From Melioribacter sp. (lineage in GTDB: Bacteria; Bacteroidota; Ignavibacteria; Ignavibacteriales; Melioribacteraceae): DNA of 64,000 nucleotides. The first letter of the stretch is position 1, and every line of letters begins with the position of its first letter. The stretch spans positions 1-64,000 of the forward strand of contig PMDS01000023.1 in the NCBI GenBank assembly GCA_003155655.1, given 5' to 3'. Below, in pieces: positions 19,338 through 28,079 of the stretch. Below the pieces are notes generated by a model that saw only the letters and a program-made list of their open reading frames with translations, was not told where the DNA came from and did no database searches. The position numbers and the translations under genes were made by a program.

Positions 19338-19811
19338 TCATATTTTAGGTCTAACTATTATTTGTTTTGTTTGAAAATACCCGCCCTGAACTTCTACTTG
19401 AGGTAAAGCATTCATAAGAAGTTCGAGCTTATCGTTCTGTTGTTTGACTTCGCGCGTTAAGTCAACAAACTGAACTTTGTATTCTTCCGATTTTGAATAA
19501 AAAAAGATTGTAAGTGCTAGAAGAACTATTGTAATTGAAAAAGCTACAGCTGTAAAAATTTTTTTATCCTTGAAAAAAGAAAAACGTTTTTCGCTAAGAG
19601 AACCGGTTTTTCTAAGAATTTTTTCATCCAGGTTAGATGGAAATTCCTGCATAGAATTTGCCATTTCAGTTTTCAGCACGTTCATCTTCTTAAAATATTC
19701 ACGTGCTTCAAGATCTTGCGATAATTGTATAAACATTATTGGCTCTTTACTTTTTTCAAGTTCATTATCAAAATAAAGATCAACTATTGTTATCAATTCA
19801 TTTGTATTCAT
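19338..19811 (-). CDS. Putative membrane anti-sigma factor
   Basis: A 157-residue single-pass protein. The N-terminal cytoplasmic half (about residues 1-80) is charged and helical, with DLYFDNELEKSKE resembling the start of zinc-less anti-sigma domains (YFDGEL-type motif). A membrane helix follows at about 85-105, then a short periplasmic coiled tail. It lies 40 bp downstream of the ECF sigma gene, the classical position of the cognate anti-sigma factor, and overlaps the TonB-C gene by 4 bp. No His/Cys zinc motif was seen. It may tether the sigma factor to the membrane until an envelope signal releases it. Confidence 0.65.
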   Translation of the reverse strand: MNTNELITIVDLYFDNELEKSKEPIMFIQLSQDLEAREYFKKMNVLKTEMANSMQEFPSNLDEKILRKTGSLSEKRFSFFKDKKIFTAVAFSITIVLLALTIFFYSKSEEYKVQFVDLTREVKQQNDKLELLMNALPQVEVQGGYFQTKQIIVRPKI

Positions 19812-19851
19812 AACTGCTCCAAATCTTTTTATTCTTTTATTTGCTTTGACT

Positions 19852-20379
19852 TCAAGCTTCTACAATTTTTGAAAGTTTATTGATTAATTTCTGTCTTACC
19901 TTAAACAATCTGCTCTTAACCAACCCCACATCAATACTCATTACCTCGGCAATCTCCTTATATGAGAGATTTCCATATTCTTTGAGTAAAAAAACCTCGC
20001 TTTGATCGTAAGTCATTTTATCAAGTTCTGTTATAATAAGTTCATTCATTTCTTTTAATTCAAATTCCTCATCAAGCTTAACAGAAGCGTTAATTTCAAT
20101 CTCGTCAGAGTCTGCAACTTTAAACTGGTCAACATGAGTTTTTTTAGTTCTGTAAAAAGAATAAATCTCATTCCGTGTTGTTGTAAAGAGCCAGACCTCC
20201 ACGCGTTCATTATTGCGCATGCGTTCAAGATTTTCAAAAAACTTTACAAAAACATTTTGTATTATATCCTCACACAACATTTTATCATTGAGCATTTTGA
20301 GTGCATAGTTATAGAGTTTCTTCTTATGCTGGTTGTAAACCAGTGTAAACTCAATAATATTTTTTGATGAATTGCTCAA
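19852..20379 (-). CDS. ECF-family RNA polymerase sigma factor
   Basis: A 175-residue sigma-70 family protein of the extracytoplasmic-function type. Region 2 is seen at about residues 10-85 (LYNYALKMLNDKMLCEDIIQNVFVKFFENL and WLFTTTRNEIYSFYR), region 4 at about 115-170 (MTYDQSEVFLLKEYGNLSYKEIAEVMSIDVGLVKSRLFKVRQKL). The start is a TTG at 20377-20379, as no other in-frame start codon occurs before the conserved region. It is first in a four-gene operon with the anti-sigma-like gene and the TonB-C genes, which it probably controls along with itself. Confidence 0.9.
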   Translation of the reverse strand: MSNSSKNIIEFTLVYNQHKKKLYNYALKMLNDKMLCEDIIQNVFVKFFENLERMRNNERVEVWLFTTTRNEIYSFYRTKKTHVDQFKVADSDEIEINASVKLDEEFELKEMNELIITELDKMTYDQSEVFLLKEYGNLSYKEIAEVMSIDVGLVKSRLFKVRQKLINKLSKIVEA

Positions 20380-20459
20380 AGCTGTCTTTTCTTTTACTTA
20401 AAGATGCTTGAAATTAAGAAATGTTGCCTGGTAAATTTTAGAGAAGAGGATATCGTGAG

Positions 20460-21062
20460 TTATTTAATCGAAGAAAGAACAGTGTTCTGGATTTTATATA
20501 GTTCTTGAGCCGGCTGGTCTTTAACGGGCGCTGCAGTTAATTCATAAAATTTGTTATTGTACTTTAACACAACAACACGTGTTGCCCTGTTTTGGCTATC
20601 AATGTATTCATAAGCTGCAAATTGGTTTTTGTCATTTGTAAAATATTCTTCATTTGTAAATGCTTTTAACGAATTTCCATATTTAGCTCTTTTAAAAGTT
20701 TTGCTTATACTTAAAACTGTCTCAAGCTCACTTTTGCCGGACTCTTCTTTTACAGCAGTCGAATCAACATTGAGTGAAATGAAACTTAGTGTTGCAGAGT
20801 AATCATTTTTTATCAGCCATAAATCAATGCAGTTACATTCATTATCATCTGCAGCATACCATCCGGCTGGAATTTTCACTGTAAGCATGGAAGTCTTGGA
20901 TTTTACTATTTCATTTGTAAGATGGTAATTGGAATTATACATCGAAGCATTACCGCCCCCGCATCCTGTTAATGAAAGTAAAGAAAATACAACTAGCCCG
21001 CAGAATACTCTGCAGGCTAATTTTGATTTTAAAAATGATGATTTTTTTTTCACTCTTTTCAT
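20460..21062 (-). CDS. Putative lipoprotein of unknown function
   Basis: A 200-residue protein with a basic N-terminus, hydrophobic helix and lipobox LTGC (about residues 31-34), so it should be lipid-anchored. The mature part has alternating beta strands (MLTVKIPAGWYAADD, LSFISLNVDST, RATRVVVLKYNNKFYELTA) reminiscent of small PsbP- or DUF1795-like domains that bind hydrophobic ligands, though the match is only in shape. It lies 6 bp downstream of the peroxiredoxin gene and probably shares its transcript. Confidence 0.6.
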   Translation of the reverse strand: MKRVKKKSSFLKSKLACRVFCGLVVFSLLSLTGCGGGNASMYNSNYHLTNEIVKSKTSMLTVKIPAGWYAADDNECNCIDLWLIKNDYSATLSFISLNVDSTAVKEESGKSELETVLSISKTFKRAKYGNSLKAFTNEEYFTNDKNQFAAYEYIDSQNRATRVVVLKYNNKFYELTAAPVKDQPAQELYKIQNTVLSSIK

Positions 21063-21068
21063 TGGGAA

Positions 21069-21632
21069 TTAGATCTTACCAACCAAATCTTCACCGGGCA
21101 CTAAAGTTTTATCCCCTGGTTCCCAGCTTGCAGGGCAAACCTGCTCAGGATGTTTACGTACATATGCGGCAGCTTTAACTCTTCTTAATATTTCTTTTGA
21201 ACTTCTGCCGATACTGTTATCATGGATGTCAATTGTTTTAAGAATACCGTCGGGATCTATTATGAATGTGCCTCGCAATGAAAGCCCTTCATCTTCAATG
21301 TAAGTCCCAAATTCCTTGCAAATTTTTCCTGTCGGATCAGCACCCATCGGGTATTTAATCTTTCCTATGGCTTTTGATGTATCATGCCATGCAAAATGAG
21401 CAAACTTTGTATCTGTGCTGAAACTAATTAATTCCGCGCCTTCTTTTTTGAAGTCATCATAAAAGTGTGCGGCTTCTTCTAATTCTGTTGGGCAGACAAA
21501 AGTAAAATCTGCAGGGTAAAATAATAGCACAAGCCACTTTCCTTTGTAGTCGGAAAGGTTCATTGTTTTGAATTCGTTATTATGATAAGCGTCGAACTGA
21601 AAATCAGGCACTTGTTGACCTATCTTTAACAT
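21069..21632 (-). CDS. 2-Cys peroxiredoxin (AhpC-type)
   Basis: A 187-residue thiol peroxidase that reduces peroxides. Peroxidatic Cys in DFTFVCPTEL (about residue 46), resolving Cys in the C-terminal HPEQVCPASWEPGDK (about residue 167), both in the positions expected for typical 2-Cys Prx of the AhpC class. The ATG at 21632 follows AAGGAG with good spacing. No AhpF or thioredoxin gene is adjacent. Cytosolic; cofactor reductant unknown. Confidence 0.93.
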   Translation of the reverse strand: MLKIGQQVPDFQFDAYHNNEFKTMNLSDYKGKWLVLLFYPADFTFVCPTELEEAAHFYDDFKKEGAELISFSTDTKFAHFAWHDTSKAIGKIKYPMGADPTGKICKEFGTYIEDEGLSLRGTFIIDPDGILKTIDIHDNSIGRSSKEILRRVKAAAYVRKHPEQVCPASWEPGDKTLVPGEDLVGKI

Positions 21633-21715
21633 TTATATATCTCCTTAATTTATTTTTGATGTGAATTTCTATTACTATAAAATACAAAAAAAGTTTATGA
21701 ATGGTTCAAAATGGT

Positions 21716-21738
21716 GAGATGACGTTTGGGGTCATCTC
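21716..21738 (-). terminator. Hairpin downstream of the PorV-like gene
   Basis: GAGATGAC / GTCATCTC, an 8-bp perfect inverted repeat with a 7-nt loop, lying between the PorV-like stop and the peroxiredoxin start on the minus strand. It has only a short T run, so it may be an imperfect terminator. Confidence 0.5.
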
Positions 21739-21766
21739 TAGCTGCGGATCTTGCTTTTACTCGAAA

Positions 21767-22798
21767 TTACATACCTTCGCGGACATATTTTTGCTGCTCA
21801 AGAGTTATTATTAATGAAATTCTATGGGATGCTGGCAGGCTTTCTACATTAGATTGCGATGAGCGCGCATAAGAATAATCCAGTTGGAGCTTGGGTAAAA
21901 ATATTCCAGCGCCCAACGTAAACTCTTTTACTTCATTGTATCCTGCACGGATGGCAAAAATATTCTTGAATTTGTATTCAAAGCCTGAATGTACGTCAAA
22001 ACTTACAGGTCCAACTGCAAATGTAGAGGCTGTTTTTCTGTTCTCGAATCTTATATCAAAATCGAGCGCAGGCATTAACTTACCGCTGAAAATGGAAAGT
22101 GCATAAGCAGCGCCTATCTTTAGAGTTGGTGAAATTAACTCATTTGTTCCTGTGCTCCAGGCTACAAGGGTTGTGGTAACATCTTGAATATTAGCTCCAA
22201 GAAAGAAATTTTCCGTTGGTATATAAATAGCGCCAACATCAAAGCCTATTCCGGTTGCGTTGAATTCAGCAATGTTTCTCCTGATAATTTTAACGTTTGC
22301 ACCCCAATAAAAATTATCCTGCTGCTTTTTTGCAAAGGTTAAATAAAATGCCCAATCTGTATTATTGAATTCGGTAATCTTTGAATTATCCAGCCTGTCG
22401 GTATTAATATTCAAAACGCCGTCGCCATTTGCATCGTAAAGAGCGTTGCGCGTATCGGGAATTCCATCAATGCTTGACCGAATAATGGTTAGCCCAAAAC
22501 TCATATCTTTTCCATAAGGAATGGCAACACCTGCATAATTATAATTAACAAGACTTCCGAAATGTTCTTCATGCATCAGGGCTACCTGCGGATAGTTCAA
22601 CATTGCAAGTCCTGCAGGATTCCAGTAACCGGCGGTAACATCATTAGCAACCGCCACCTGGGCGCTGCCCATTGCAAGCGCGCGTCCGCCTACGCCAATT
22701 GCAAGAAATTCTCCCGCATATTTTGCGATTACCGTTTGAGAGTATATATAGGAGAAGGAAGAAAAGAGAAAGAATACTACAAAAATTGCTTTTTTCAT
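21767..22798 (-). CDS. PorV/PorQ-family outer-membrane protein
   Basis: About 343 residues from the ATG at 22798 (AAAGGAAAC site; an open frame continues 22 codons upstream but lacks a signal). Signal peptide ends at IYSQ. Then the family opening GEFLAIGVGGRALAMGSA, AVANDVTAGYWNPAGLA and a beta-barrel body with a strand-rich end. In Bacteroidota such proteins are the PorV/PorQ family of FadL-like 14-strand barrels; PorV takes part in type IX secretion, others have unknown roles. No other T9SS genes are visible here. It lies downstream of gpmA. Confidence 0.8.
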   Translation of the reverse strand: MKKAIFVVFFLFSSFSYIYSQTVIAKYAGEFLAIGVGGRALAMGSAQVAVANDVTAGYWNPAGLAMLNYPQVALMHEEHFGSLVNYNYAGVAIPYGKDMSFGLTIIRSSIDGIPDTRNALYDANGDGVLNINTDRLDNSKITEFNNTDWAFYLTFAKKQQDNFYWGANVKIIRRNIAEFNATGIGFDVGAIYIPTENFFLGANIQDVTTTLVAWSTGTNELISPTLKIGAAYALSIFSGKLMPALDFDIRFENRKTASTFAVGPVSFDVHSGFEYKFKNIFAIRAGYNEVKEFTLGAGIFLPKLQLDYSYARSSQSNVESLPASHRISLIITLEQQKYVREGM

Positions 22799-22866
22799 AT
22801 ACGGTTTCCTTTGTAAGTAGTTATTGTAGCAATAACTATCTTCTTTCTCCTTTAGTTGGTGCAATA

Positions 22867-23613
22867 TTACTTTTTCTCTGTCTGTTTTGCAACTGCATTA
22901 ATTGCCGCATTAATTGCTTCCTGGTCGCCAAGATAATAATGCTTAATTGGCTTCAAATCTTTATCAAGTTCATAAACCAGCGGAACGCCGGTAGGAATGT
23001 TAAGCTCAACAATATCGTTATCAGAAATATTGTCAAGATATTTAACCAATGAGCGCAGGCTATTTCCATGTGCAGCAATAATTACCCTTTTTCCGCTTTT
23101 AATAGCAGGTGCAATTGTACCATGCCAGTATGGTAGAAATCTATCAACAGTTAGTTTTAAACTTTCTGTTAATGGAATATCTTTCTTATCCATATCGGCA
23201 TAACGGCGGTCTTTGCCGGGGTAACGTTCGTCATTTTCTTCCAATGCCGGTGGTGGTACGTCATAGCTTCTTCTCCAAATTTTTACTTTTTCAGCACCGT
23301 ATTTTTCGGCGGTTTCTGCTTTATTCAATCCCTGGAGCGCGCCGTAATGCCGCTCATTTAACCGCCATGATTTTTCGATTGGAATCCAGAGTAAATCCAG
23401 TTCTTCTAAAATGATTCCCAGTGTTCTTAAAGCTCTTTTTAATACGGAAGTGAAGGCGATATCAAATGTATAGCCTTGTTCTTTTAAAACTTTTGCACCT
23501 TCATGCGCCTCTTGAAATCCTTTTTCGGAAAGATCAACGTCCGTCCAGCCGGTGAACAAGTTCAATTTGTTCCATTCGCTTTCGCCGTGTCTTACTAAAA
23601 CCACTTTGTACAT
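22867..23613 (-). CDS. gpmA: 2,3-bisphosphoglycerate-dependent phosphoglycerate mutase
   Basis: A 248-residue glycolytic enzyme interconverting 3- and 2-phosphoglycerate. The phosphohistidine motif [10 protein letters not shown] is at residues 6-15. Also visible are [33 protein letters not shown] and the second catalytic His in [14 protein letters not shown]. Length and motifs match the cofactor-dependent family throughout. Its start codon lies in a typical position 40 bp after an AT-rich region. Confidence 0.95.
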   Translation of the reverse strand: MYKVVLVRHGESEWNKLNLFTGWTDVDLSEKGFQEAHEGAKVLKEQGYTFDIAFTSVLKRALRTLGIILEELDLLWIPIEKSWRLNERHYGALQGLNKAETAEKYGAEKVKIWRRSYDVPPPALEENDERYPGKDRRYADMDKKDIPLTESLKLTVDRFLPYWHGTIAPAIKSGKRVIIAAHGNSLRSLVKYLDNISDNDIVELNIPTGVPLVYELDKDLKPIKHYYLGDQEAINAAINAVAKQTEKK

Positions 23614-23959
23614 TTTTCAGTTTCCATAATTTGTTTATAAATGCATGCCAAATATAAAATTTATTTTCTGCCATTTCGAGTTTTTTACTTTAATGATTCA
23701 GAATTTAATACCACTTCCACTACCCCTGTCATCTCCCGCTGACTGCCGTTGTGCAAGTTTGTAATCGGTGGGATTAAGCCTCATAATTATTTAACGGAAC
23801 TTAAATCTATATGCTTAAATCATGCAATTTTATTGAAATAAAGAAAATAGAGTTGAAAAAGTGGATCGCAGCCAAAAAAATTAATATTTATAGCAATTGG
23901 TAACATTTGACATTCTTATTCTGATCGTTTACTTTTCTTTTGGAAGTTAAAGTTGGATT
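23614..23959. other. Intergenic region, 346 bp
   Basis: Between divergent gpmA and the DUF4160 gene. It is AT-rich with a somewhat GC-richer patch near 23720-23790, but no clear gene, tRNA or strong hairpin was seen. It should hold promoters for both sides. Confidence 0.4.
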
Positions 23960-24190
23960 ATGCCTACTTTATTGATTAAGGATGGGTTCAAGTTTTTTTT
24001 CTATGCTAATGAGCATCTCCCGAAACATATTCATGTTACAAAAGGAGATGATTACGCTGAAATTGATTTGGAAAGTTTGACAGTTATTGAAAATTACTTC
24101 CGTGGTTCGGAAATAAAAAAAGTTTTGAAAATAACAAAAGAAAATAATGAATATTTTTTGAGAAAATGGGATGAGTACTTTAAAGGGTAA
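23960..24190 (+). CDS. DUF4160 family small protein
   Basis: A 76-residue protein with the family features FFYANEHLPKHIHVTKGDDYAEIDLESL, where the PKHIHV segment is the hallmark. The C-terminal helix ends with LRKWDEYFKG. DUF4160 genes are commonly paired with DUF2442 genes and have been proposed as toxin-antitoxin-like or regulatory pairs; the biochemical role is not known. The stop overlaps the next gene by 20 bp, which argues for coupled translation. Confidence 0.8.
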   Translation: MPTLLIKDGFKFFFYANEHLPKHIHVTKGDDYAEIDLESLTVIENYFRGSEIKKVLKITKENNEYFLRKWDEYFKG

Positions 24191-24419
24191 AAAAGTTACA
24201 TTCGACGATTCTTATTTAAATGTTGAATTAAGCGATGGAAGAATTATATCAACGCCTCTTAATTGGTATCCCGAATTAAAAAAAGCAACCGTATCTCAAC
24301 TAAAAAAATATTCCTTTATTTGTAGAAATACCGGAATAGAATGGGATGATTTGGATTATTATCTAAGTATTGAAGCAATGATACTTGGAAAAAAAGTTGG
24401 AAAACATAGAGCCGCATGA
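24171..24419 (+). CDS. DUF2442 family small protein
   Basis: An 82-residue protein with the DUF2442 pattern: VTFDDSYLNVELSDGRIISTPLNWYPEL, then WDDLDYYLSIEAMILGK. The family forms the partner of DUF4160. Its start lies within the preceding gene (20 bp overlap in another frame). It could be the antitoxin or DNA-binding partner; the actual activity is unknown. Confidence 0.8.
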   Translation: MSTLKGKKVTFDDSYLNVELSDGRIISTPLNWYPELKKATVSQLKKYSFICRNTGIEWDDLDYYLSIEAMILGKKVGKHRAA

Positions 24420-24514
24420 TTTTATAATTTTATATTTATTTCACATCAATTTATAAACTTCTATTTGTTTTAATTCGTCCATCCAATTATCTTTGCTACA
24501 AAAGAGTATACGAA

Positions 24515-24973
24515 ATGGAACAATTAGTATATCAGTACTTCTCCGATGACGATTTTCTAAGAATCTCGAATAAAATCAAGGAAAATGAAAAATCCACTTC
24601 CGGTGAAATCCGCGTTGCAATTAAAGATCACAGGCATTTTTTAGACTGGAGAAAGGATATACGCCGGCTTGCTGAAAAGGAATTTTACAAACTTAAAATG
24701 CACAACACCCGCGACAAAACAGGTATTCTTCTGTATCTGCTTTTAAATGAAAAACAATTTTACGTTCTTGCAGATCAGGGAATACATCAAAAGGTAGAGG
24801 ATAATACCTGGCACCAGGTGTGTGACGAAATTCAGTCTCATTTTAAAGAGGGAAATTTTTGCAATGGCATTCTTTGGGGTATCGATAGGGTTGGGAAAAT
24901 TCTTTCTGAACATTTTCCTGTTAAATCTGATGATACAAACGAACTGTCTGATGAAGTTGTAATTGAGAACTAA
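24515..24973 (+). CDS. TPM-domain (TPM_phosphatase) protein
   Basis: A 152-residue soluble protein with a TPM-domain pattern: FLRISNKIKENEKSTSGEIRVAI, then DKTGILLYLLLNEKQFYVLADQGIH. The family, first named from plant thylakoid photosystem II repair, includes bacterial proteins of uncertain phosphatase or chaperone role. This copy has no signal peptide or membrane anchor, unlike many homologues. No operon partner is certain; the MBL gene is 60 bp downstream. Confidence 0.7.
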   Translation: MEQLVYQYFSDDDFLRISNKIKENEKSTSGEIRVAIKDHRHFLDWRKDIRRLAEKEFYKLKMHNTRDKTGILLYLLLNEKQFYVLADQGIHQKVEDNTWHQVCDEIQSHFKEGNFCNGILWGIDRVGKILSEHFPVKSDDTNELSDEVVIEN

Positions 24974-25032
24974 TGCCTGCCCAGTAAATCCTGATTTGGA
25001 ATTTTTCTTATGACACTTCCGTTTTAATAATT

Positions 25033-25968
25033 ATGAAGAGAAGAAATTTTATAAAAAGAAGTTTTTTTGCGGCAATTGCAACTCTTTTTGCACCGCTATT
25101 TTTTAGAACAAAAACCAGTGCAGAGCCTCAAGTAAAATTAAATTATAAACCGGAACCGGGTAAATGGAGCAATAATGATCTATCAATTGCGTGGATTGGT
25201 CATTCTACAATCCTGATGAATTTCCTTGGAAAATGGATTTTAACTGATCCCGTACTGTTTGACCGTGTGGGTGTTTATTTTTTCGGCGGTACTATTGGTC
25301 CCGCGCGTATTACTCCACCGGCGCTTCAATTAAATGAAATACCGAAACCGGATTTAATTCTTCTTTCGCATGCTCATATGGACCACATGGATTACGCAAC
25401 GTTGAGGGCAATTTCTAAAAAGTATCCCGGGCAAATTGATGTTGTGGTAGCTTACCTTAATAAAGATGTAATAGATGGCTTGGATTGGAAATCGATTAGC
25501 GTCCTCGACTGGGGCCAGCAAAAAACAATTCAGGATGTAAGTATTAAAGCCAATGAAGTTAAGCATTTTGGTTTCCGCTATCCGTGGGAAAAAGACCGCT
25601 CGCGCGGTTATATGAAAGACGGAAGAAGTTACAACGCTTATGTTATTGAATACAAAGGTAAAAAAGTTCTGTTTGGCGGGGATATGTCTTTAAGCGACAA
25701 GCTGCGTCCTCTGAAAAGTGAAAACATTGATGTTGCTATTATGCCGATAGGCGCATATAATCCATGGATTAGAAACCACTGCAATCCCGAACAGGCGTTA
25801 CAAATGGCAGATGAAATAAACGCAAAATACTTTATCCCGATTCACACGAAAACATTTATGCAGAGTGTTGAACCGTTTAACGAGCCGATTGACTGGATGA
25901 AACGTTCCGCTCCTAAGTATAATCTCAAGATCGGTCTTGATGAAATTGGGCAAACGTTTGTGTTGTGA
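25033..25968 (+). CDS. Metallo-beta-lactamase-fold hydrolase with Tat-like signal
   Basis: A 311-residue MBL-fold hydrolase. The N-terminus MKRRNFIKRSFFAAIATLFA has a twin-arginine and a hydrophobic run, compatible with Tat export of a folded metalloenzyme. Zinc motifs: WIGHSTILMN, HAHMDHMD (HxHxDH) around residue 115-122, GGDMSLSD and PIHTKTF. The pattern is that of the UlaG/NAPE-PLD-like branch (beta-lactamase superfamily 2). The substrate is unknown; lipid-phosphodiesterase activity is one possibility. Confidence 0.8.
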   Translation: MKRRNFIKRSFFAAIATLFAPLFFRTKTSAEPQVKLNYKPEPGKWSNNDLSIAWIGHSTILMNFLGKWILTDPVLFDRVGVYFFGGTIGPARITPPALQLNEIPKPDLILLSHAHMDHMDYATLRAISKKYPGQIDVVVAYLNKDVIDGLDWKSISVLDWGQQKTIQDVSIKANEVKHFGFRYPWEKDRSRGYMKDGRSYNAYVIEYKGKKVLFGGDMSLSDKLRPLKSENIDVAIMPIGAYNPWIRNHCNPEQALQMADEINAKYFIPIHTKTFMQSVEPFNEPIDWMKRSAPKYNLKIGLDEIGQTFVL

Positions 25969-25972
25969 TGAA

Positions 25973-26191
25973 CTAAAGCCCTTTTAAAAACTCATCGTCG
26001 GTAATTTCAGCATCGCGGAGTATTTTCCTTAACAGAGAACGGTCTATCGATTTATAATTTGGGATTGTTATCGATTTTTTATTCGGGCAATGCAGGCGGA
26101 TATGGCTTCCTCTTTGACGAACAACAGAATATCCGACTTTAGATAATGCTTTGATAATTTCTTTTCCTGAAAGGATTGGAAGCTCTGACAT
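25973..26191 (-). CDS. hicA: HicA-family mRNA interferase toxin
   Basis: A 72-residue YcfA/HicA protein: GKEIIKALSKVGYSVVRQRGSHIRL contains the double-stranded RNA-binding-like fold with the catalytic His of GSHIRL. The C-terminus SLLRKILRDAEITDDEFL is typical. HicA cleaves mRNA when its antitoxin is lost. The gene is 1 bp after the HicB stop, on the same strand. Small size is normal. Confidence 0.9.
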   Translation of the reverse strand: MSELPILSGKEIIKALSKVGYSVVRQRGSHIRLHCPNKKSITIPNYKSIDRSLLRKILRDAEITDDEFLKGL

Positions 26192-26192
26192 G

Positions 26193-26441
26193 TTACAATG
26201 TTATTGTATGTAAACTTATTTCTTGGGGATTGTAACCACGTAAAATTTTTTGTGCGTTCTTTTCTTCAAGGATCAATTCAATTACCTCTCTGATGTTTAT
26301 AATGGCTTCATCAATTGTTTTACCTTGTGTATAACAGCCGTTGAAAAGAGGACATTCAACAATATACCAGCCGTCTTGCCCGCGTTCTATTAAAAGAGGA
26401 AGTTTACGGTTGTATTTTGTTTTCTTTTTTACAGTTCCCAT
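26193..26441 (-). CDS. hicB: HicB-family antitoxin
   Basis: An 82-residue protein with the HicB partial-RNase-H-like fold: LPLLIERGQDGWYIVECPLFNGCYTQGKTIDEAIINIREVIEL. It neutralises the downstream HicA. It lacks a clear C-terminal DNA-binding helix-turn-helix, so autoregulation may be weak or need another factor. It is the first gene of the pair, the less common antitoxin-first order. Confidence 0.88.
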   Translation of the reverse strand: MGTVKKKTKYNRKLPLLIERGQDGWYIVECPLFNGCYTQGKTIDEAIINIREVIELILEEKNAQKILRGYNPQEISLHTITL

Positions 26442-26575
26442 CCTATTGCCTAAATTTTAATATCAAAATAAAATTCGCTTTTTCTAAAGTCAAATTTACA
26501 TAAATAGATCTGATAAACGTTTGTACTGTTATAAACCTTTTTATAATTTGTAAATAATTTTTAGAGAATATCTTT

Positions 26576-27049
26576 ATGAATGAAAACCAAAAATTATCGG
26601 ATGAATTGTTCAAGTCGGTATTTGGTGACCCTTGGCACGGTGCATCATTAAAAAATATTCTTGAGAGCTGCCCGGCCGAAAAAATATTTCTAAAACCAAT
26701 TACTAATGCTCATAGTATAATCGAGCTTGCTCTGCACATAAATACTTGGACTGAAGAAGTGCTAAGCCGCTTTGAAGGGAATCCACCTGCGGAACCGAAA
26801 GAAGGCGATTGGCCCAATACGCAATCTTCATCCGCTGAATATTGGGAAAGCCTGAAGCAAAAAATTTATGACAACACAAATAAATTGATTGATGTTGTTA
26901 AAAACATGACTGATGAAAAGCTGAATGAACCTGTTGGAAAAGAAAGAAACGCTCCGCTTGGTACGGGTTATACTTTTGAAGAAATGTTAATTGGTCTGCT
27001 TCAGCATAATGCTTATCATGCAGGACAAATTTCACTGCTGGCAAAATAA
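26576..27049 (+). CDS. DinB-family metal-dependent hydrolase-like protein
   Basis: A 157-residue four-helix-bundle protein. Three His ligands are seen in the DinB/YfiT arrangement: ALHINTW (around residue 50), then LLQHNAYHAGQISLL near the C-terminus. The family includes thiol transferases and hydrolases whose substrates are mostly unknown. No neighbour explains its task; it is divergent from hicBA. Confidence 0.8.
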   Translation: MNENQKLSDELFKSVFGDPWHGASLKNILESCPAEKIFLKPITNAHSIIELALHINTWTEEVLSRFEGNPPAEPKEGDWPNTQSSSAEYWESLKQKIYDNTNKLIDVVKNMTDEKLNEPVGKERNAPLGTGYTFEEMLIGLLQHNAYHAGQISLLAK

Positions 27050-27058
27050 TATTTGTAT

Positions 27059-27949
27059 CTACGTACTTCTCTTTATTTGCTCTAATTGCTGGTACAAAAT
27101 CCCGCCCAATATCAATGCAAGCCCCACGATTGAAGAAATAATTATTTTTTCACCTAGTACAAAAGCAATTAAGAATAATGATATTACCGGAAAGAGATAC
27201 ACAATTGTAGAAGTTTTTGTTTTGTTATCGCTAAGCGATAACGCCTTTAGCCAGACAAAAAATGTTATTCCCATTTCGAACAAGCCTATATAAACAGAGC
27301 CCATGATAAATTTTATTTCAAAAGGATCAAAGGAATCAAAAAAGAAAATGTAGATGAATGAATAAATTGCTCCAAATAAAAACGCTCCGAACAGTTTGAT
27401 AGACTCTTCTCTTTTATCAAGAAGATTTACTATCCAGAAGCCTGCCCATATAAATGAACTGCTGATACATAACAAAACTCCGTATAAATTATGGAAGTGC
27501 AGTGAAAGAATATCCCCTCGTGTAGCTATTACGACCACGCCGGTAAAAGAAATTATTAAGCCAACAATTGTTTTAAAAGAGATCTTCTGTTGTAAAAATA
27601 TTACCGATAGAATCGAAAGAATTAGGGGCCAGGTTAGGTTTATCGGCTGTGCTTCCTGAGCAGGCAATAAAGAATAACCCTTGAATAAAATTAAATAGTA
27701 TATGAAAGGATTAATGAATCCGAAAAGCATGTTCCTCGGTAATTGATCTTTTGAAAATATTCTCTTCAGCTCCTTAGGCGAATTTTTTAAAGCAAAAAAG
27801 AACAATACAATTACGCTTGTCAGTGAAGAATAAAATAATAACTGCGCGAGATTCATGCCAAGCAAAGTAAGCTTAAATGCAGTTGCAACTGTTGACCAGA
27901 ATAAAACTGCCAGTAATGCGTAATACAAGGATTTGGAGCTGTCTTTCAT
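27059..27949 (-). CDS. EamA-family drug/metabolite transporter
   Basis: A 296-residue inner-membrane permease with ten hydrophobic segments in two repeats of five. Diagnostic pieces are LFWSTVATAFKLTLLGMN at the start, QPINLTWPLILSILSV and FFVWLKALSLSDNKTKTSTIVYLFPVISLFLIAF in the second half, where each repeat ends with a helix-breaking acidic/Pro motif. Substrate unknown; DMT proteins export metabolites or amino acids. It is transcribed away from the glycyl-radical cluster, 130 bp away. Confidence 0.85.
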   Translation of the reverse strand: MKDSSKSLYYALLAVLFWSTVATAFKLTLLGMNLAQLLFYSSLTSVIVLFFFALKNSPKELKRIFSKDQLPRNMLFGFINPFIYYLILFKGYSLLPAQEAQPINLTWPLILSILSVIFLQQKISFKTIVGLIISFTGVVVIATRGDILSLHFHNLYGVLLCISSSFIWAGFWIVNLLDKREESIKLFGAFLFGAIYSFIYIFFFDSFDPFEIKFIMGSVYIGLFEMGITFFVWLKALSLSDNKTKTSTIVYLFPVISLFLIAFVLGEKIIISSIVGLALILGGILYQQLEQIKRST

Positions 27950-28079
27950 AATTATAATTTATCTGCTGAGAAAAGTTGTACTTAAAATGAATATCTGGAC
28001 TTAAAGATAAAAATTAATTGAATAGAGAAATAATAAAATCTATTTTACACCTAATAGTGATTTCTTTTTTACAAAGCTG

